DNA of 64,000 nt, taken from Mesostigma viride (Eukaryota > Streptophyta > Mesostigmatophyceae > Mesostigmatales > Mesostigmataceae). Under the pieces are notes generated by a model. The model did not search any database, was not told the DNA's origin, and saw only the letters and a list, made by a program, of their open reading frames with translations. This document shows, piece after piece, positions 1 through 10,159 of this stretch (positions are counted from its first letter, which is position 1; each line of letters starts with the position of its first letter). The translations under genes and the position numbers were made by a program. The stretch lies in the NCBI GenBank assembly GCA_009746045.1, contig RPFO01000076.1:2676420-2740419 (forward strand), written 5' to 3'.

Positions 1-309
1 GTCCTGTGGACCTATCCGTACACTAGTCAGCATCAATTGTCTCATAGGTCCTGGCGCGCTACAGTGCGCCTACCTATCAATTGACCATCAAGTCCTGTAC
101 AAGTCCTGTCAACGTCCTGCGGACTATCAAAGTGACACTTGTACATCCTGTGTCCGTACGCGCCCACAGTGGCGCGCCGGGTACTGTCGGCACAGCCTAG
201 GAAACGTCATAACTTTTACGTTCCTTAACCAAATGAGGCGTTCAAGGTGCCGTTGGAAAGAGCGTAACAATCTCTATCCATCTAACGTAAATCCTTTACG
301 TTAACTCCA
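1..309 (-). repeat. 3' LTR of copia element (cut by window edge)
   Basis: Bases 1-272 match 7202-7473 exactly. A 14-bp segment (273-286) is extra here, and the match then resumes to 307. The element reads on the minus strand, so this is its 3' LTR and continues left of the window. Just inside it, the minus strand of about 310-325 is a purine-rich tract (AAAGAAAAGAAGGGA), as expected for a polypurine tract. The LTR then starts with TG on the minus strand at 309. Confidence 0.85.
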
Positions 310-1254
310 ATCCCTTCTTTTCTTTAGGGATCACATCCCCTGCCAGGGACCCTTGAAGTAGCTTGAAATGTCCTTCACTCCAGCTTGAAGCTTGAACAGA
401 TGTCTTTAATGGCCAATGCCATTCCCCCAGCCCTTTCTTTTAAGGAACTGGAAAAGAAACAGATCTGCCACAGGGAAAACCATTTCATGAGAAATGGAGA
501 AAACCTATGGAAGTGGCATTACAGAGTACCACCAGATATTAGAAGCACACAAAATTAAATACATACAGGTTAATTCTATGAGGTCTTCTCCAGGAATTAA
601 TCCCATCACCTCGGTAGAGCCTCCAGTACAATGACCTTCTGGCGGTGAGTTACATTAATCCCAGATACTAATCCCATAAAACCCAGTACATATTCAATAT
701 AAGTACAATAAATCCATGACAATTAAAATACCACTTGACAAAGTAAGGCGTATTACAATAGTTTGCCTGTCATTCTCTCAACAGGGGTCTATTGGCGCCC
801 GTCTTACGGCGCCCGTCTACTTGCCAGATGGTAAACTGCCACAGCAAACAAATGACAAAATGAAACACATAGGCAACAATTAAATCCTGCCCTGGGGAAC
901 TAGGGAAGTCTGAACAGGCAAACACCTGAACAGGCCAGCTTGTAGAAACATAATACCAGGGAATCGAACCCCGCCCTATAAACCCCAGAATAAAGGTTCC
1001 CAGACCATTGTGAGAGTATGTACAAATATACATTTCTTTTAAAATAGAATACATGGTCTGTAATGGACCTGTCAACCTTGTGTAGTCAACAGCATGAACC
1101 CCAGCCAAAACCTGGCTGTATCCTGATTAAAATCAGAGTGAGTGTACCATGGTCCATGAGCCTTAGTACAGACTAAAATACAGGTATTATGCCAGTCACA
1201 ATGCTGACACTACCACACAATCTGCTCTCCAATGCCCTATAACCATGCACCAGC
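310..1254 (-). other. copia 3' untranslated region
   Basis: Noncoding sequence between the pol stop and the 3' LTR. It holds the polypurine tract at its LTR end. No gene is supported in it. Confidence 0.6.
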
Positions 1255-4200
1255 TTAGACAGCTTGCTGAGATGGGTCCATCAGAGACTGAAGAACCTTG
1301 TATTGCACTGCTGCCTTCTGCACTAGCTTGGTCAAAGCATCAGCAGGATTGTCAACCCCAGGGATATGCTCAATATTGGCCAAGGAGGACAACTCCTTAA
1401 GAAGGAGATAATCCAAGTCCCTACTTCTGGCCATCTGCCTGTGCACAAACTGCACCATCCCCATGGAGTCTGTTTTTAGAAGAGTGGTAACCTGAAGTGG
1501 CCAAGGAGTGTTAGAAGTCATCTGATGAAGCAACTCCTTCAGATAAAGGCTTGTGTGAATGCCTTCACAAATAGCCCTGCATTCTGCCACATCACTGCTG
1601 ACAGCCACCCGTTTGTGCAGGCGACTAAACCAGCTCACCAAACTCCCCAGGCCTTCCTGTCTGAGCACAAAGAGCCCTGCAGCCCTGCCCCTGACCTTGG
1701 AGACCTGCCTGCTGTCCATTGAGCTATCCACATACAGCTCCATGCAAATGGGTTGTGATAAATCCACTGCAGACAACAGAATGCCAGATGAAGCCCTGAC
1801 CTGATCAGCCACCTTGGCAGACCCTAGCTCCACCAGCATGTCATCAGGCAACCTGGCTATGACCATAAGGTCTGGCCTGGAAATGCCTGCCACCCAAGCA
1901 ACCATGCCCCTCACCATGGGACACAGTGCCTGTGTGATGGTTGGAGGAAGCTTGCTAATGAGGGTCTCTTGATAGTCATTGCCCCCACCAGCAGCATACG
2001 CCACTCCCCCCTTCTTCACCAGTGTGGCCTCCATGCCCACAAACAGCAGAGGCTCATTCTCCACCTGCCATTGCTCCCTACCCAGAGGAAACTTGGACTT
2101 AATGATGGAGATCAGCTCCTTAAGCCACGACGTGGGAGCTATCAGATGTAGGTCATCCCCGTGCAGCGAAGCATACACTGGCAGGCCTTCCCATTGCCCC
2201 AGAAACAGACAGGGGTCTACAGGAGAGACCTTCAAGTTGCAATGCTCCTTCAGGAAACGGTTGAGAGTCTCCCTCCAGATTATTGGACTTGACCTCAGGC
2301 CCTCCAGGCCCTTGAGGATTTTAAGGAACTCCGTGTGGATGTCCCTTTTCCATACAGCAGGCACCCTAACATAGAAAGGCGTCTTGCCCTCCCACTTTTC
2401 CTGTGCCACATCTGCATCACCCTCCAGAAATGCCCTCTTGAAGTCTATCACCACTGAGCCATAGTCCAAGCCCTTGTTGAGAAGGCCTAGAAAGACACAC
2501 AGCAGCAGCCTCCAAGTATCATGCAGCATGCCAGGGGTATACAACTCCTCAGCAGTGCACTCACCAGTACCCTTGAACTCATTCAGCACTGGCCTGACAT
2601 GTGGTACCTTGACCCCGTCCACCTCCTTCATCTTGATGACAAACTTGAGCTTGAGTAGACGTCGTGCAGGAGGCAGGTCATTGACAGGTTCCACGCATTT
2701 CTTGGAGATCCAGTCCTCCCCAGATTTAATCAGACCCAGTGTGACCTGGGGACACATAATGGGAGAGGACATGAGCTTCACCAGGCCTTGGTAGTTGATA
2801 GGGCTGTGTCCAGCAAGTGAGTGAGGACCAATGCCCAAACTGCTTGGATGACTAGCAGCTGGCAGTATGAGGTCATCAACCAAGGGCTCCTGCCCCTGGC
2901 ACACTTGCACACGCTTAACCGTCCTGGTTACTGCACGTGATAGGTGAGTGGTCCTGAAATTAATCAGTGGGACCTGACCAGCCCCTTCCTTAGTCAGGAG
3001 AGAGGACGTGATCACTACCCCATCCTGGCATAGGAAATTCTGCCCCAGAAGAGCAGGTCCTTGATAGCCCTCCAAGACACAAAAAGCAGTGTCCTGTCCA
3101 AGGATAGGAATGAATACCTCACCCAGTACCTTCACGTGTACCCCGCCACTGAAGTCAGACACAAACTGATAGCTGGGTTCAGACATGCTGTACCCTGCTG
3201 CAGCCCTGGTCCCAATAATGGAGACCTGAGAATTAGTGTCTACCTCTAAGGCAGTGTCCAGCCCCAGATTGCCATGCCACCTGAGCTTGGCTACCTTGGG
3301 CTGCTTCTTGGCCCTTTGTAGAGCCCCAATCAATCCAGCCAAACTTGTCCCCCTGGGCTTGGTTAGTGCCTTGGGCTTGACAGTTGACTCCCCAGCTGTT
3401 GACCTTGCAGCCTGTTCAACAAGTACCTCTGCAACCTGGCCAGGGCTGACAGATTCCCCTGCAACAGATGTGGTCGTTGCGTCAGTGATGTCACCTGGGA
3501 CCTGAAAATCCTGCAGATCCTGTGAGCCTTGTGCCTGACTGCCCTCATTCATCAGGTTAGGCTTGACATATGACCAACTCAGCCGGTGTACATGCTTTGG
3601 TTCGTCCTCCATGCTGACCAAGCATGCGTGGCTAGCTTCATCAACCTGGGTAACCACCCCAGGACTCCAGCTACCACGTTTGCCATAAAGGCTAGGTTCC
3701 TTCCAAGCTAGGACCTTCTGACCCACTTGTGGCTCCAGCATCTTCCAACCCCGGTCCTTCTCCCTCAGCTTGGCAAAGGTGACATGTGCAGCATGTTTCC
3801 AGCCCTCCAGCACATGTGGTGGGCACAGGCCATGATATAGACCCATTGGGCTGACAGCAACTCCATCATAGTAGAAGTTAACCCTGCTGTTCAGCTGCTG
3901 CTCCACGTTCCTCAGCCATGCACTCCTGACAAGTGCAGGTGCAGACAAGGGTACCCAGTCTTCAGAGATGATCAATTTCTTGACCTCCTGGATTGCCCTC
4001 TCGATAGCACCCTGCTGCCCATGAGCCTCCCTAGGTGTAACCAGCAACTCAGGAAGGGTAGGATCACCCTTGAGATGCTGAAACTGCATGTCCACCTGGA
4101 TCCTTGTGGTAGGAAACTTGGCTCTTACATTCTGCAGGGCAGCCAGCAAGTACCTGTTCTTCATAGAAGGTAAATGCTCTAGCACCTTGTATTTCGTGTA

Positions 4201-4737
4201 CCTGTCCACGCACACCAACAGTTGCATGCCCCTGATGTGTTGGATATCACACTGCAGATCACCAATGCTCTGAGGTAGAGCTTTGGCATGTGATTTCCTG
4301 GGCTTGTTGGAGGACAACTGGCACTTACACCGTGAGGCAGCTTGCTGACACGCCTTAAGAAGGGGTGCCCTGCCCATACGGAAGGCAAAGTTGTTTGACA
4401 GAGAAGTGGCATGCCCAAACATGTTGTGGATTCGGGCACCCAACTCCTGGTACACAGAGGAAGCAGTCCCTGGCACAGTCAGGACTGTGCTGTCAGGTTG
4501 TCCAGCATCACCATGCTGACTTCCATCCTGTTCTGACTCAGAGCCTGAGTCACCCTGCTCATGCCCAACACCTGGACCGCCAGCAGGGACCACATGCATA
4601 CCACCAGAGGCCTTCACACCCCTCTGTGGTTGTACATTGGTTTCTCTCAAAATGAGAGGTCCACCCTCGTGCCCAGCACGAGGATGCATAGGGTCAGACA
4701 TACTTACAGCTGCATCAGCTGTCAAGGACGTCTTCAT
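1255..4737 (-). CDS. pol: copia-type Pol polyprotein (IN, PR-like, RT, RNase H)
   Basis: Open frame of 1160 codons without interruption. A HxxxxH and CxxxxxxCxC region near residues 104-140 and an integrase core follow in order: Asp in DLQCDIQ near 160, Asp in QVDMQF, Glu in GAIERAIQ near 245. A retropepsin-like segment lies near 485-570, with DTNSQVS in place of D-T/S-G and a LLGQNFL end. The copia RT has IDFKRAFLEGD near 768 and HGDDLHL near 860. RNase H has VDSSMDS near 1000, SSDVAEC near 1052 and a C-terminal ADALTK. The protease-like segment after integrase departs from the usual Ty1/copia order GAG-PR-IN-RT-RH. The frame is continuous with gag across one UGA, so the ATG at 4737 may not be the true start. 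Confidence 0.9.
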   Translation of the reverse strand: MKTSLTADAAVSMSDPMHPRAGHEGGPLILRETNVQPQRGVKASGGMHVVPAGGPGVGHEQGDSGSESEQDGSQHGDAGQPDSTVLTVPGTASSVYQELGARIHNMFGHATSLSNNFAFRMGRAPLLKACQQAASRCKCQLSSNKPRKSHAKALPQSIGDLQCDIQHIRGMQLLVCVDRYTKYKVLEHLPSMKNRYLLAALQNVRAKFPTTRIQVDMQFQHLKGDPTLPELLVTPREAHGQQGAIERAIQEVKKLIISEDWVPLSAPALVRSAWLRNVEQQLNSRVNFYYDGVAVSPMGLYHGLCPPHVLEGWKHAAHVTFAKLREKDRGWKMLEPQVGQKVLAWKEPSLYGKRGSWSPGVVTQVDEASHACLVSMEDEPKHVHRLSWSYVKPNLMNEGSQAQGSQDLQDFQVPGDITDATTTSVAGESVSPGQVAEVLVEQAARSTAGESTVKPKALTKPRGTSLAGLIGALQRAKKQPKVAKLRWHGNLGLDTALEVDTNSQVSIIGTRAAAGYSMSEPSYQFVSDFSGGVHVKVLGEVFIPILGQDTAFCVLEGYQGPALLGQNFLCQDGVVITSSLLTKEGAGQVPLINFRTTHLSRAVTRTVKRVQVCQGQEPLVDDLILPAASHPSSLGIGPHSLAGHSPINYQGLVKLMSSPIMCPQVTLGLIKSGEDWISKKCVEPVNDLPPARRLLKLKFVIKMKEVDGVKVPHVRPVLNEFKGTGECTAEELYTPGMLHDTWRLLLCVFLGLLNKGLDYGSVVIDFKRAFLEGDADVAQEKWEGKTPFYVRVPAVWKRDIHTEFLKILKGLEGLRSSPIIWRETLNRFLKEHCNLKVSPVDPCLFLGQWEGLPVYASLHGDDLHLIAPTSWLKELISIIKSKFPLGREQWQVENEPLLFVGMEATLVKKGGVAYAAGGGNDYQETLISKLPPTITQALCPMVRGMVAWVAGISRPDLMVIARLPDDMLVELGSAKVADQVRASSGILLSAVDLSQPICMELYVDSSMDSRQVSKVRGRAAGLFVLRQEGLGSLVSWFSRLHKRVAVSSDVAECRAICEGIHTSLYLKELLHQMTSNTPWPLQVTTLLKTDSMGMVQFVHRQMARSRDLDYLLLKELSSLANIEHIPGVDNPADALTKLVQKAAVQYKVLQSLMDPSQQAV

Positions 4738-4878
4738 AGGAACCTGTACCTCTCCAGGTGACCTGGGGCCACACTGAACCTGGAGATCACCCTCTTGTTG
4801 CCCAGATATAAAATCTGCATTGGAGCACCTGGCCTCCCCCTTGGGTGAATTAAGGTGTGTAGGGGTTGCCTCAGACAG

Positions 4879-5993
4879 TCACTGCTCCTTGTTGTCTTCT
4901 TGCTGACTGCCCTTTGAAGGCTGGCCTGCCTGGGACTTGTTGTTGTTCTTCTTGTTGTTGTTGTTATTCTTGTTGCTGCCCTGGCCCTGGGACTTCTTGA
5001 AGCTGGGACACTCCTTCTTGATGTGCCCCCACCCCTTGCACAGGTAGCATTGTATCTTGGACTTGCCCTGGCCACTGCCCCCATTGTCAGACGCGTTGCC
5101 CTGCTTGGGCTGACCACCCACCCGCCTGAACACCGACTTGGAGTGTGACCTCCTGTCAGAATCAGGTGAATGATCTCCCTTGCGCTTGTGATGGTTGCCC
5201 CTACGCCCTCCTTGGCTTCGGTCAGCCTCAGACGTCTTGGAGCCACCCTGGGTACGCCCGCCTGCCTGGGTAGCCTTCACTGCTGGCACTCCACCCTCAA
5301 ACAGCTCCTCTGCCTCGAGAGCTTGTTTAATGATGACCTTGTAGGCCTTCAGGGTAGAGTGTGGGGCACACATGACTTTTAAGGAGCCACGTGTCGCCTT
5401 ATCCAGCCCAGAAACCTTGAGCCAGTTGGTTAGGGCTATGTTATCAGCGACATTAAAGCCGTGAGCCCTGCCCTCCTCAACCATCTTACAATAGTTGAGA
5501 AAGTTCTGGATCAGGTCCCCCTTGACCTCCCACCCTTGGTACTTGTCCTGCCAATGGATCCGACTTTCTTCCTCTGATCCTCCAGCAGCTCCTTCAGCTC
5601 AGCCACGTACAGTGCCCAGGCCTTATTGGCCTTTTTGCACTCCCTGGTTAGGTCCTTAATCTGGTCAGTACACTTGCCAAAAGTGCTACTGCCTATCCAG
5701 ATTTGATAGTAATTTGTACCACCGTACAAGCTAGGGAACCCTTCCAATCCCTCCACAAACTCTTCAGCCTGCTTAGGCTTGGAGTCTGAGGTTACAGGCT
5801 GCAACTGATTGACAATTAAAAGACCCTGTGTGGTAAGATCAAAGCCATGAATAGCTTGTGCATTATTATTATTGTGAGGAAGGTTGGTAATCTCTCCGGT
5901 AAGCCCCACGTCATCTACGTGAGCGGTTCCACTACCAGCACCCCCATTATTATTCCCACTGGCTGGACCCTTGCTACGGCGTCCCTCAGCCAT
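4879..5993 (-). CDS. gag: copia Gag with zinc knuckle (one frameshift)
   Basis: Two open stretches, 5993-5511 and 5484-4879, read as one Gag joined by a frame change near 5575. The first begins with an Asn/Gly-rich segment. The second ends with one CCHC knuckle (CYLCKGWGHIKKEC, CX2CX4HX4C) and an Asn/Lys/Gln-rich tail. Gag binds genomic RNA and forms the particle. Its stop is UGA at 4879-4881, and no other stop lies in this frame before pol. No protease motif is present in Gag, consistent with the protease-like segment being inside pol. The frameshift would silence the copy unless it is an assembly error or a recoding site. Confidence 0.8.
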
Positions 5994-6161
5994 CCTGCAC
6001 TACCAGCTATTCAAAGAACACCTTAACGAAGCAGCAGAAAATATGTACAAAATTTTTGTGTCGCCTCTGCCGCCTGCGCCGGTGTCGCTGCCGCCCCGCG
6101 AATTGCCGCCGAAATTCGACAAAAAAATGTCGACAAGTACTGCAGAAGAAAATTAGGCCGA

Positions 6162-6872
6162 CTAGTAGTCAAGGCCCCTGAAGTCGCAGTACGTGTATAC
6201 GAACTCACGATCCTCCATATCCAGCTCCGGACCTGCACCGGTATGAATTAAAACCGGCGTGCTCCCCGCCGCGTAAGTTGCGACGCGCCGACGCGCGACG
6301 AGGCGCAGAGGATGTGTAAAGATCGTCAATAATTCCCACCCCGCGGGAATCCACTCTCGCACAGAGGCGAGAAATGCCACCAGGTTAATTAAAACCTGGC
6401 GCTCGCGACTGCGTACGCCGCGAGTGAGCAGCGATAACAGCGCGAGATCCTGAAACAAATTTGTTGACACCGCCGGCGCGCCCCCCGTGCGAAGCGATGC
6501 CCAGTTTTGCAGGTTTCTCTGGTAACCGGTGAGTGAAGAGAGGACGTTGTCCAACTCCTCAATGGCAGTCGTGACTTCGGTCACCGACCGCAAACCTCCC
6601 CGCACCTGGACCGTAAATGTCGATAAAATGTTTCGAATCTGGTCCAACAGGTTGCGGATTGCCGGCACCAGTGCTGGCAAATCGGGGTCCTCGGGGTTAT
6701 CCCCGAGCAATGCGTGAGCTGCACGCTGCTGACGATGAAGCTCGTCGAGCGAAACTGTAACTTCGTCGAGCAATTGTTGCCACGACGGCACAGTTGGTCT
6801 TGACGAAGAACCAGCCGGCGGAGCGGCTATTTCCTCATCGTCCGGAATCCGAAATTCTTCCGAATTTGGCAT
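6162..6872 (-). CDS. extra ORF between 5' LTR and gag, unknown
   Basis: Open frame of 236 codons from the ATG at 6872; the frame is open further upstream but only with non-ATG starts. It lies between the 5' LTR and gag, in the same direction, and is separated from gag by several stops. The protein starts acidic (PDDEEI), has helical, Leu-rich stretches in the middle and no motif I recognise. Copia elements normally have only leader sequence here. It may be an element-specific accessory gene, a displaced gag-like domain, or captured DNA. Confidence 0.5.
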   Translation of the reverse strand: MPNSEEFRIPDDEEIAAPPAGSSSRPTVPSWQQLLDEVTVSLDELHRQQRAAHALLGDNPEDPDLPALVPAIRNLLDQIRNILSTFTVQVRGGLRSVTEVTTAIEELDNVLSSLTGYQRNLQNWASLRTGGAPAVSTNLFQDLALLSLLTRGVRSRERQVLINLVAFLASVREWIPAGWELLTIFTHPLRLVARRRVATYAAGSTPVLIHTGAGPELDMEDREFVYTYCDFRGLDY

Positions 6873-6962
6873 CTTTTTGACAGAGCGTGTAATACGAGTT
6901 GTGAGGGTAAGAATGCCACGAATTCCGCCATGGTTCTTGCAGGAAGTTGCCTTTATTAACAA

Positions 6963-7494
6963 TCAGGAAACACAGACGTAAGTCACGTCACTTCCAAGAC
7001 TGCACGCAGCACAGACGACAGGGTCGCAGTGCCAAGAGAACGTGCACGCAAGAACTAGCGTCCCGGTGTGACCAAGTCACTCATATAGCTTACTAGGGAC
7101 GCGTATACAGCTGCACTGTCACAGCTGAACTGTCAATCAATTGATTACACAGACTCTGGCACGCCTTTGGCGCGCAGATCTATCAATTGTCCATACGGCT
7201 AGTCCTGTGGACCTATCCGTACACTAGTCAGCATCAATTGTCTCATAGGTCCTGGCGCGCTACAGTGCGCCTACCTATCAATTGACCATCAAGTCCTGTA
7301 CAAGTCCTGTCAACGTCCTGCGGACTATCAAAGTGACACTTGTACATCCTGTGTCCGTACGCGCCCACAGTGGCGCGCCGGGTACTGTCGGCACAGCCTA
7401 GGAAACGTCATAACTTTTACGTTCCTTAACCAAATGAGGCGTTCAAGGTGCCGTTGGAAAGAGCGTAACAATCGTAAATCCTTTACGTTAACTC
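6963..7494 (-). repeat. 5' LTR of copia element (inner end not resolved)
   Basis: 7202-7473 match the 3' LTR exactly, and 7474-7494 match its end after a 14-bp gap. The LTR must extend left of 7202 because its partner runs off the window; short sub-repeats (TATCAATTGT) continue to about 7120. The inner border and primer-binding site could not be placed: no complement to initiator tRNA-Met was seen. The outer end lacks the terminal CA present at 308-309. GC-rich virus-like sequence starts immediately after it. Confidence 0.8.
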
Positions 7495-7993
7495 GTATAC
7501 CTTCTCGCCCCGCCGTCCTTGACAGCCACGCTCTTGACCACGCGATCCGCGAGCATGTCCATCCCCACGTCTTCCGGAAGAATGGGATCGCTGGCCCCCT
7601 CGCCCAACTGAGACGCCACCTGTCTCCGGATGGCCTTTTTCGCGGCGGTGTTGATCTCCAGACGGATGTACAGCAAGAGCAGCATCATCTCGATGCCATG
7701 ACGAACGAGGACATGACGGCCGTGCCGCCCCACAGGGTCAGAGCGTCTCTTGCCATCCTCTTGTATCTATGGTACACTACGACAATTTCCTCCGTCGCGC
7801 CCTCCGACGTCGGTCGTTTCGACAAATCCCGACGAGAGATTTGTCGACCGACGAACGCCCGCGGGCTCTCGACGGATCCATTTTTTTGTAGTCGTTTGTG
7901 TGGCAAAATGACCCCGCGGTGCGCGGGCAGGACGAAAGACGGTAACGATGCCACCGCGAGGCCGACGACGGCAAACGGAAGTGCGGTCTGCAC
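7495..7993 (-). pseudogene. virus-block membrane-like protein, cut by the LTR
   Basis: Minus-strand reading begins with a hydrophobic N-terminus (LPFAVVGLAVASLP) and runs in two frames that change near 7690. The second part has another hydrophobic stretch (MMLLLLYI) followed by a basic and acidic tail that runs straight into the LTR. The 3' end is therefore missing, which places the copia insertion within this gene or an earlier breakpoint at its end. Family not recognised. Confidence 0.35.
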
Positions 7994-8047
7994 GCGAAAA
8001 GGGATTCAAACCGCAGCGACGTTTATTATTTCTCCGACTCTACTAAA

Positions 8048-8573
8048 TGGATTGCGTGGTCGAAGGAGTCGCACGACCCCACCCGAGCCGCGACAAGCGC
8101 ACGCAGGTGCTCGTGTGCGGAACCAACAAGCAGGGCGACACCAAGTTCCGACTGCCTACCCCGTCACCTCCGTGAAGTCGTGTCGCCTGGGTGGGCTTCG
8201 GTGCCTGGCGTCTCCTCGACGACGACGGCCGCCTACGTCAAGGTCGGCGGATACGCCATCAACAAGGTGCACGCGGCCATCCCTATCCACTCGTCGATGA
8301 ACCCGCTCGACTTCTCGTCGGGCCGAGGCCACTTTTTTGTCATCCCCAACTCCGTCGAGACGTACGTCCCGAAGAACGAGACCGACGAGGTGGTGCTTTT
8401 CTCGCCCGAACTGTCCAACGTGACGGAGGTCGAAGTCGAACTCTATCCTTTGCCCGACACCCGTCCGTGCCCTCCCAGCACGCCCCCACCCCCCTCCCGG
8501 TCTCCGGGCCAGCTCATGGACTTGGGCACCGACAACTTTTCCATGTTACTCGTTCGTCTCGTCCCATCGCTAA
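8048..8573 (+). pseudogene. frameshifted virus-block gene, unknown
   Basis: Starts at the ATG at 8048. A protein-like reading (VLVCGTNKQGDTKFRLP) is broken by an in-frame TGA near 8173, after which a second clear stretch follows (VKVGGYAINKVHAAIPIHSS, then GHFFVIPNSVETYVPKNE) and a Pro-rich tail. A stop at 8571-8573 in another frame overlaps the stop of the convergent gene at 8570, so at least two frame changes are needed. Beta-rich appearance, no recognised family. The long overlapping plus-strand frame at 8191-9423 looks like a high-GC shadow. Confidence 0.4.
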
Positions 8574-8921
8574 GAGTAGAGGTCCTCGTACTGCCCGGTC
8601 CACAGGATGGTCCGGGGCTTGGGATCGACGGCGACGGCGTTGTACGCCTTCTGCTTCTCCGCGGCACGCAGACGAGACTCCTCGAGTCGCGCGATCTGCG
8701 CCGCTCGACGAGCCTCCGACACAAGGAACATGGACTCCAGATCCGCGTGGTCAGCTGTCGCAACCCAGTTGGGTTCCAGTCGTCCGTGTTCGGAGACACG
8801 TACGGCACGGCCTCTTTGTCGGCCGCGCGGAACTCGGATCGTACGGATACTCGGACCGGTTGACGGACCGCTTCTTCCCCGCTCCGGCGCGAACGAGACC
8901 GCGGACCACAGACTTGTCCAT
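8570..8921 (-). pseudogene. frameshifted virus-block gene with charged helix, unknown
   Basis: ATG at 8921 opens a basic N-terminus (MDKSVVRGLVRAGAGKKR). Coding character then moves through two frame changes near 8830 and 8770 to a helical, charged C-terminal half (ARLEESRLRAAEKQKAYNAV) ending at a TAG at 8570. Roughly 115 residues. Tail-to-tail with the preceding gene with a few bases of overlap, as in compact viral genomes. Function not recognised. Confidence 0.4.
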
Positions 8922-8953
8922 CTCGCCTGTATATTTTCTACCCCAACATATTT

Positions 8954-9335
8954 TCAGTTCCACGAGCCTCGCTCGATCGCACGGATGGCGTCGGCGATCT
9001 TCCGGCCCATCAACTCGGCCCCCTCGCCCCTCCCGCTCGGCCGGGGCACGGATCGTTCTCCCTCGCGCCCCTCTCCGCGAACCGCTGCTCGAACCGGTTT
9101 TCCAGTCGGGGGTCGAACTCGAGAGGCACGAACGGCAAGATGACGGGAGGCGGCGCGGGGGACACGCTCGCCATGGCCTTCGCCGCCGTCGCGAGGTCGA
9201 GACGAACGCGGCGGCCCACCCCATCGGCGCCAGAGGACCCGGGTCCACCCCTACGGGCGTGGGGAGCGCGCTTTGTGGTAACGAAAGCTGCGGTGACACG
9301 GCCCCGTCAAACGGAGCGCCCTCGAAGTCCGCCAT
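8954..9335 (-). pseudogene. small frameshifted virus-block gene, unknown
   Basis: ATG at 9335 (MADFEGAPFDGAVS). Protein-like sequence continues in the frame of 9219-9010 (VILPFVPLEFDPRLENRFEQ) and ends in a third frame with a short helical tail and a TGA at 8954. Around 120 residues. Frame changes fall in short G/C runs. The two reading frames either side of the breaks look more protein-like than either continuous alternative. No family recognised. Confidence 0.35.
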
Positions 9336-9535
9336 CTGTATACCGTACACAATGGAAAGAATTAGCCCCGCCGAACGGCATCATGATGAAGGGGGCCCTC
9401 GCGTGATGCGGCGACGCCGGTGAGCGGCGCCGGAGTGGCTCCTCTTGATGAACCTGCCCGTGTCTTGCTCCGAAGCGGCATGTTTGGTTTGGTATACACG
9501 AAGGACAGATTTTATTTTGGACGGATGGGTATAAG

Positions 9536-10115
9536 ATGGACCGACTGTGGATCGCGATCATCGCATTGTCGATTGCCATCGCGTTCCTGATCCTCTATCT
9601 CGCGAGTCGCAGGCGACGCGGGAACGGGCGCGGACCGTGACGCCGGACAAGATCGAACCCGACGTACGCGGGCACCCCCTTGTTCCCCGTGTCGCGCGCC
9701 ACCGGCGAGCAGTTCGCCGAGAAGAAGCGAGAGCACCGCGAGTTCCAGTGGAAGTCGGTGGACGGCGCGACGACGCGCTTGCGACTCGTGTCCGCCGACG
9801 GGAAACTCGCCTGGTCGAGATCGTGTCGTCGCCCGAACAGTCGAACCACGTGCCCATCGAGGTGCAGCGGGCCAGCGGCGTGGGCGTGATGGACGCGGAG
9901 ACGGCCGTACAAACGATTCGCGACAAAAACGCGCCCGATTGGACGGTAGCTGGAGGGGGTCCGGTCGCATGTCGTTCGCCTACGAAGACATGATGTACGT
10001 CGTCTTGAAGCGCGTCGACTCGACCGACCACAAACTGGTCCTGTTCCGCCCCGTCGTCGTAACCGAAAACAAGGCGTTCAAGGACGTGTCGGCCAGCCGA
10101 CGGGAAGACGAGTAG
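9536..10115 (+). pseudogene. N-terminal membrane-anchored virus-block protein, frameshifted
   Basis: ATG at 9536 in a GGTATAAGATGG context. The N-terminus is one clear membrane segment (LWIAIIALSIAIAFLILYLA) followed by RRRR, as in a type II or tail-less anchor. The first frame stops after 34 residues, but coding character continues in alternating frames (FPVSRATGEQFAEKKREHRE; VEIVSSPEQSNHVPIEVQRA; AYEDMMYVVLKRVDSTDHK) to a TAG at 10115. At least four frame changes. Could be a virion membrane protein. The 34-residue peptide alone could also be a real small gene. Confidence 0.45.
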
Positions 10116-10159
10116 AAAGGTCGGTCCGGCGGGATGTCAGAGACGCACCGATCGCAACC

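Noticed and set aside
770-1108. 112-codon minus-strand ORF after copia pol
   Set aside because: Between pol stop and LTR, no motif, no start context; expected untranslated region.
8191-9423. 410-codon plus-strand ORF
   Set aside because: Arg/Pro-rich high-GC shadow overlapping several short genes on both strands.
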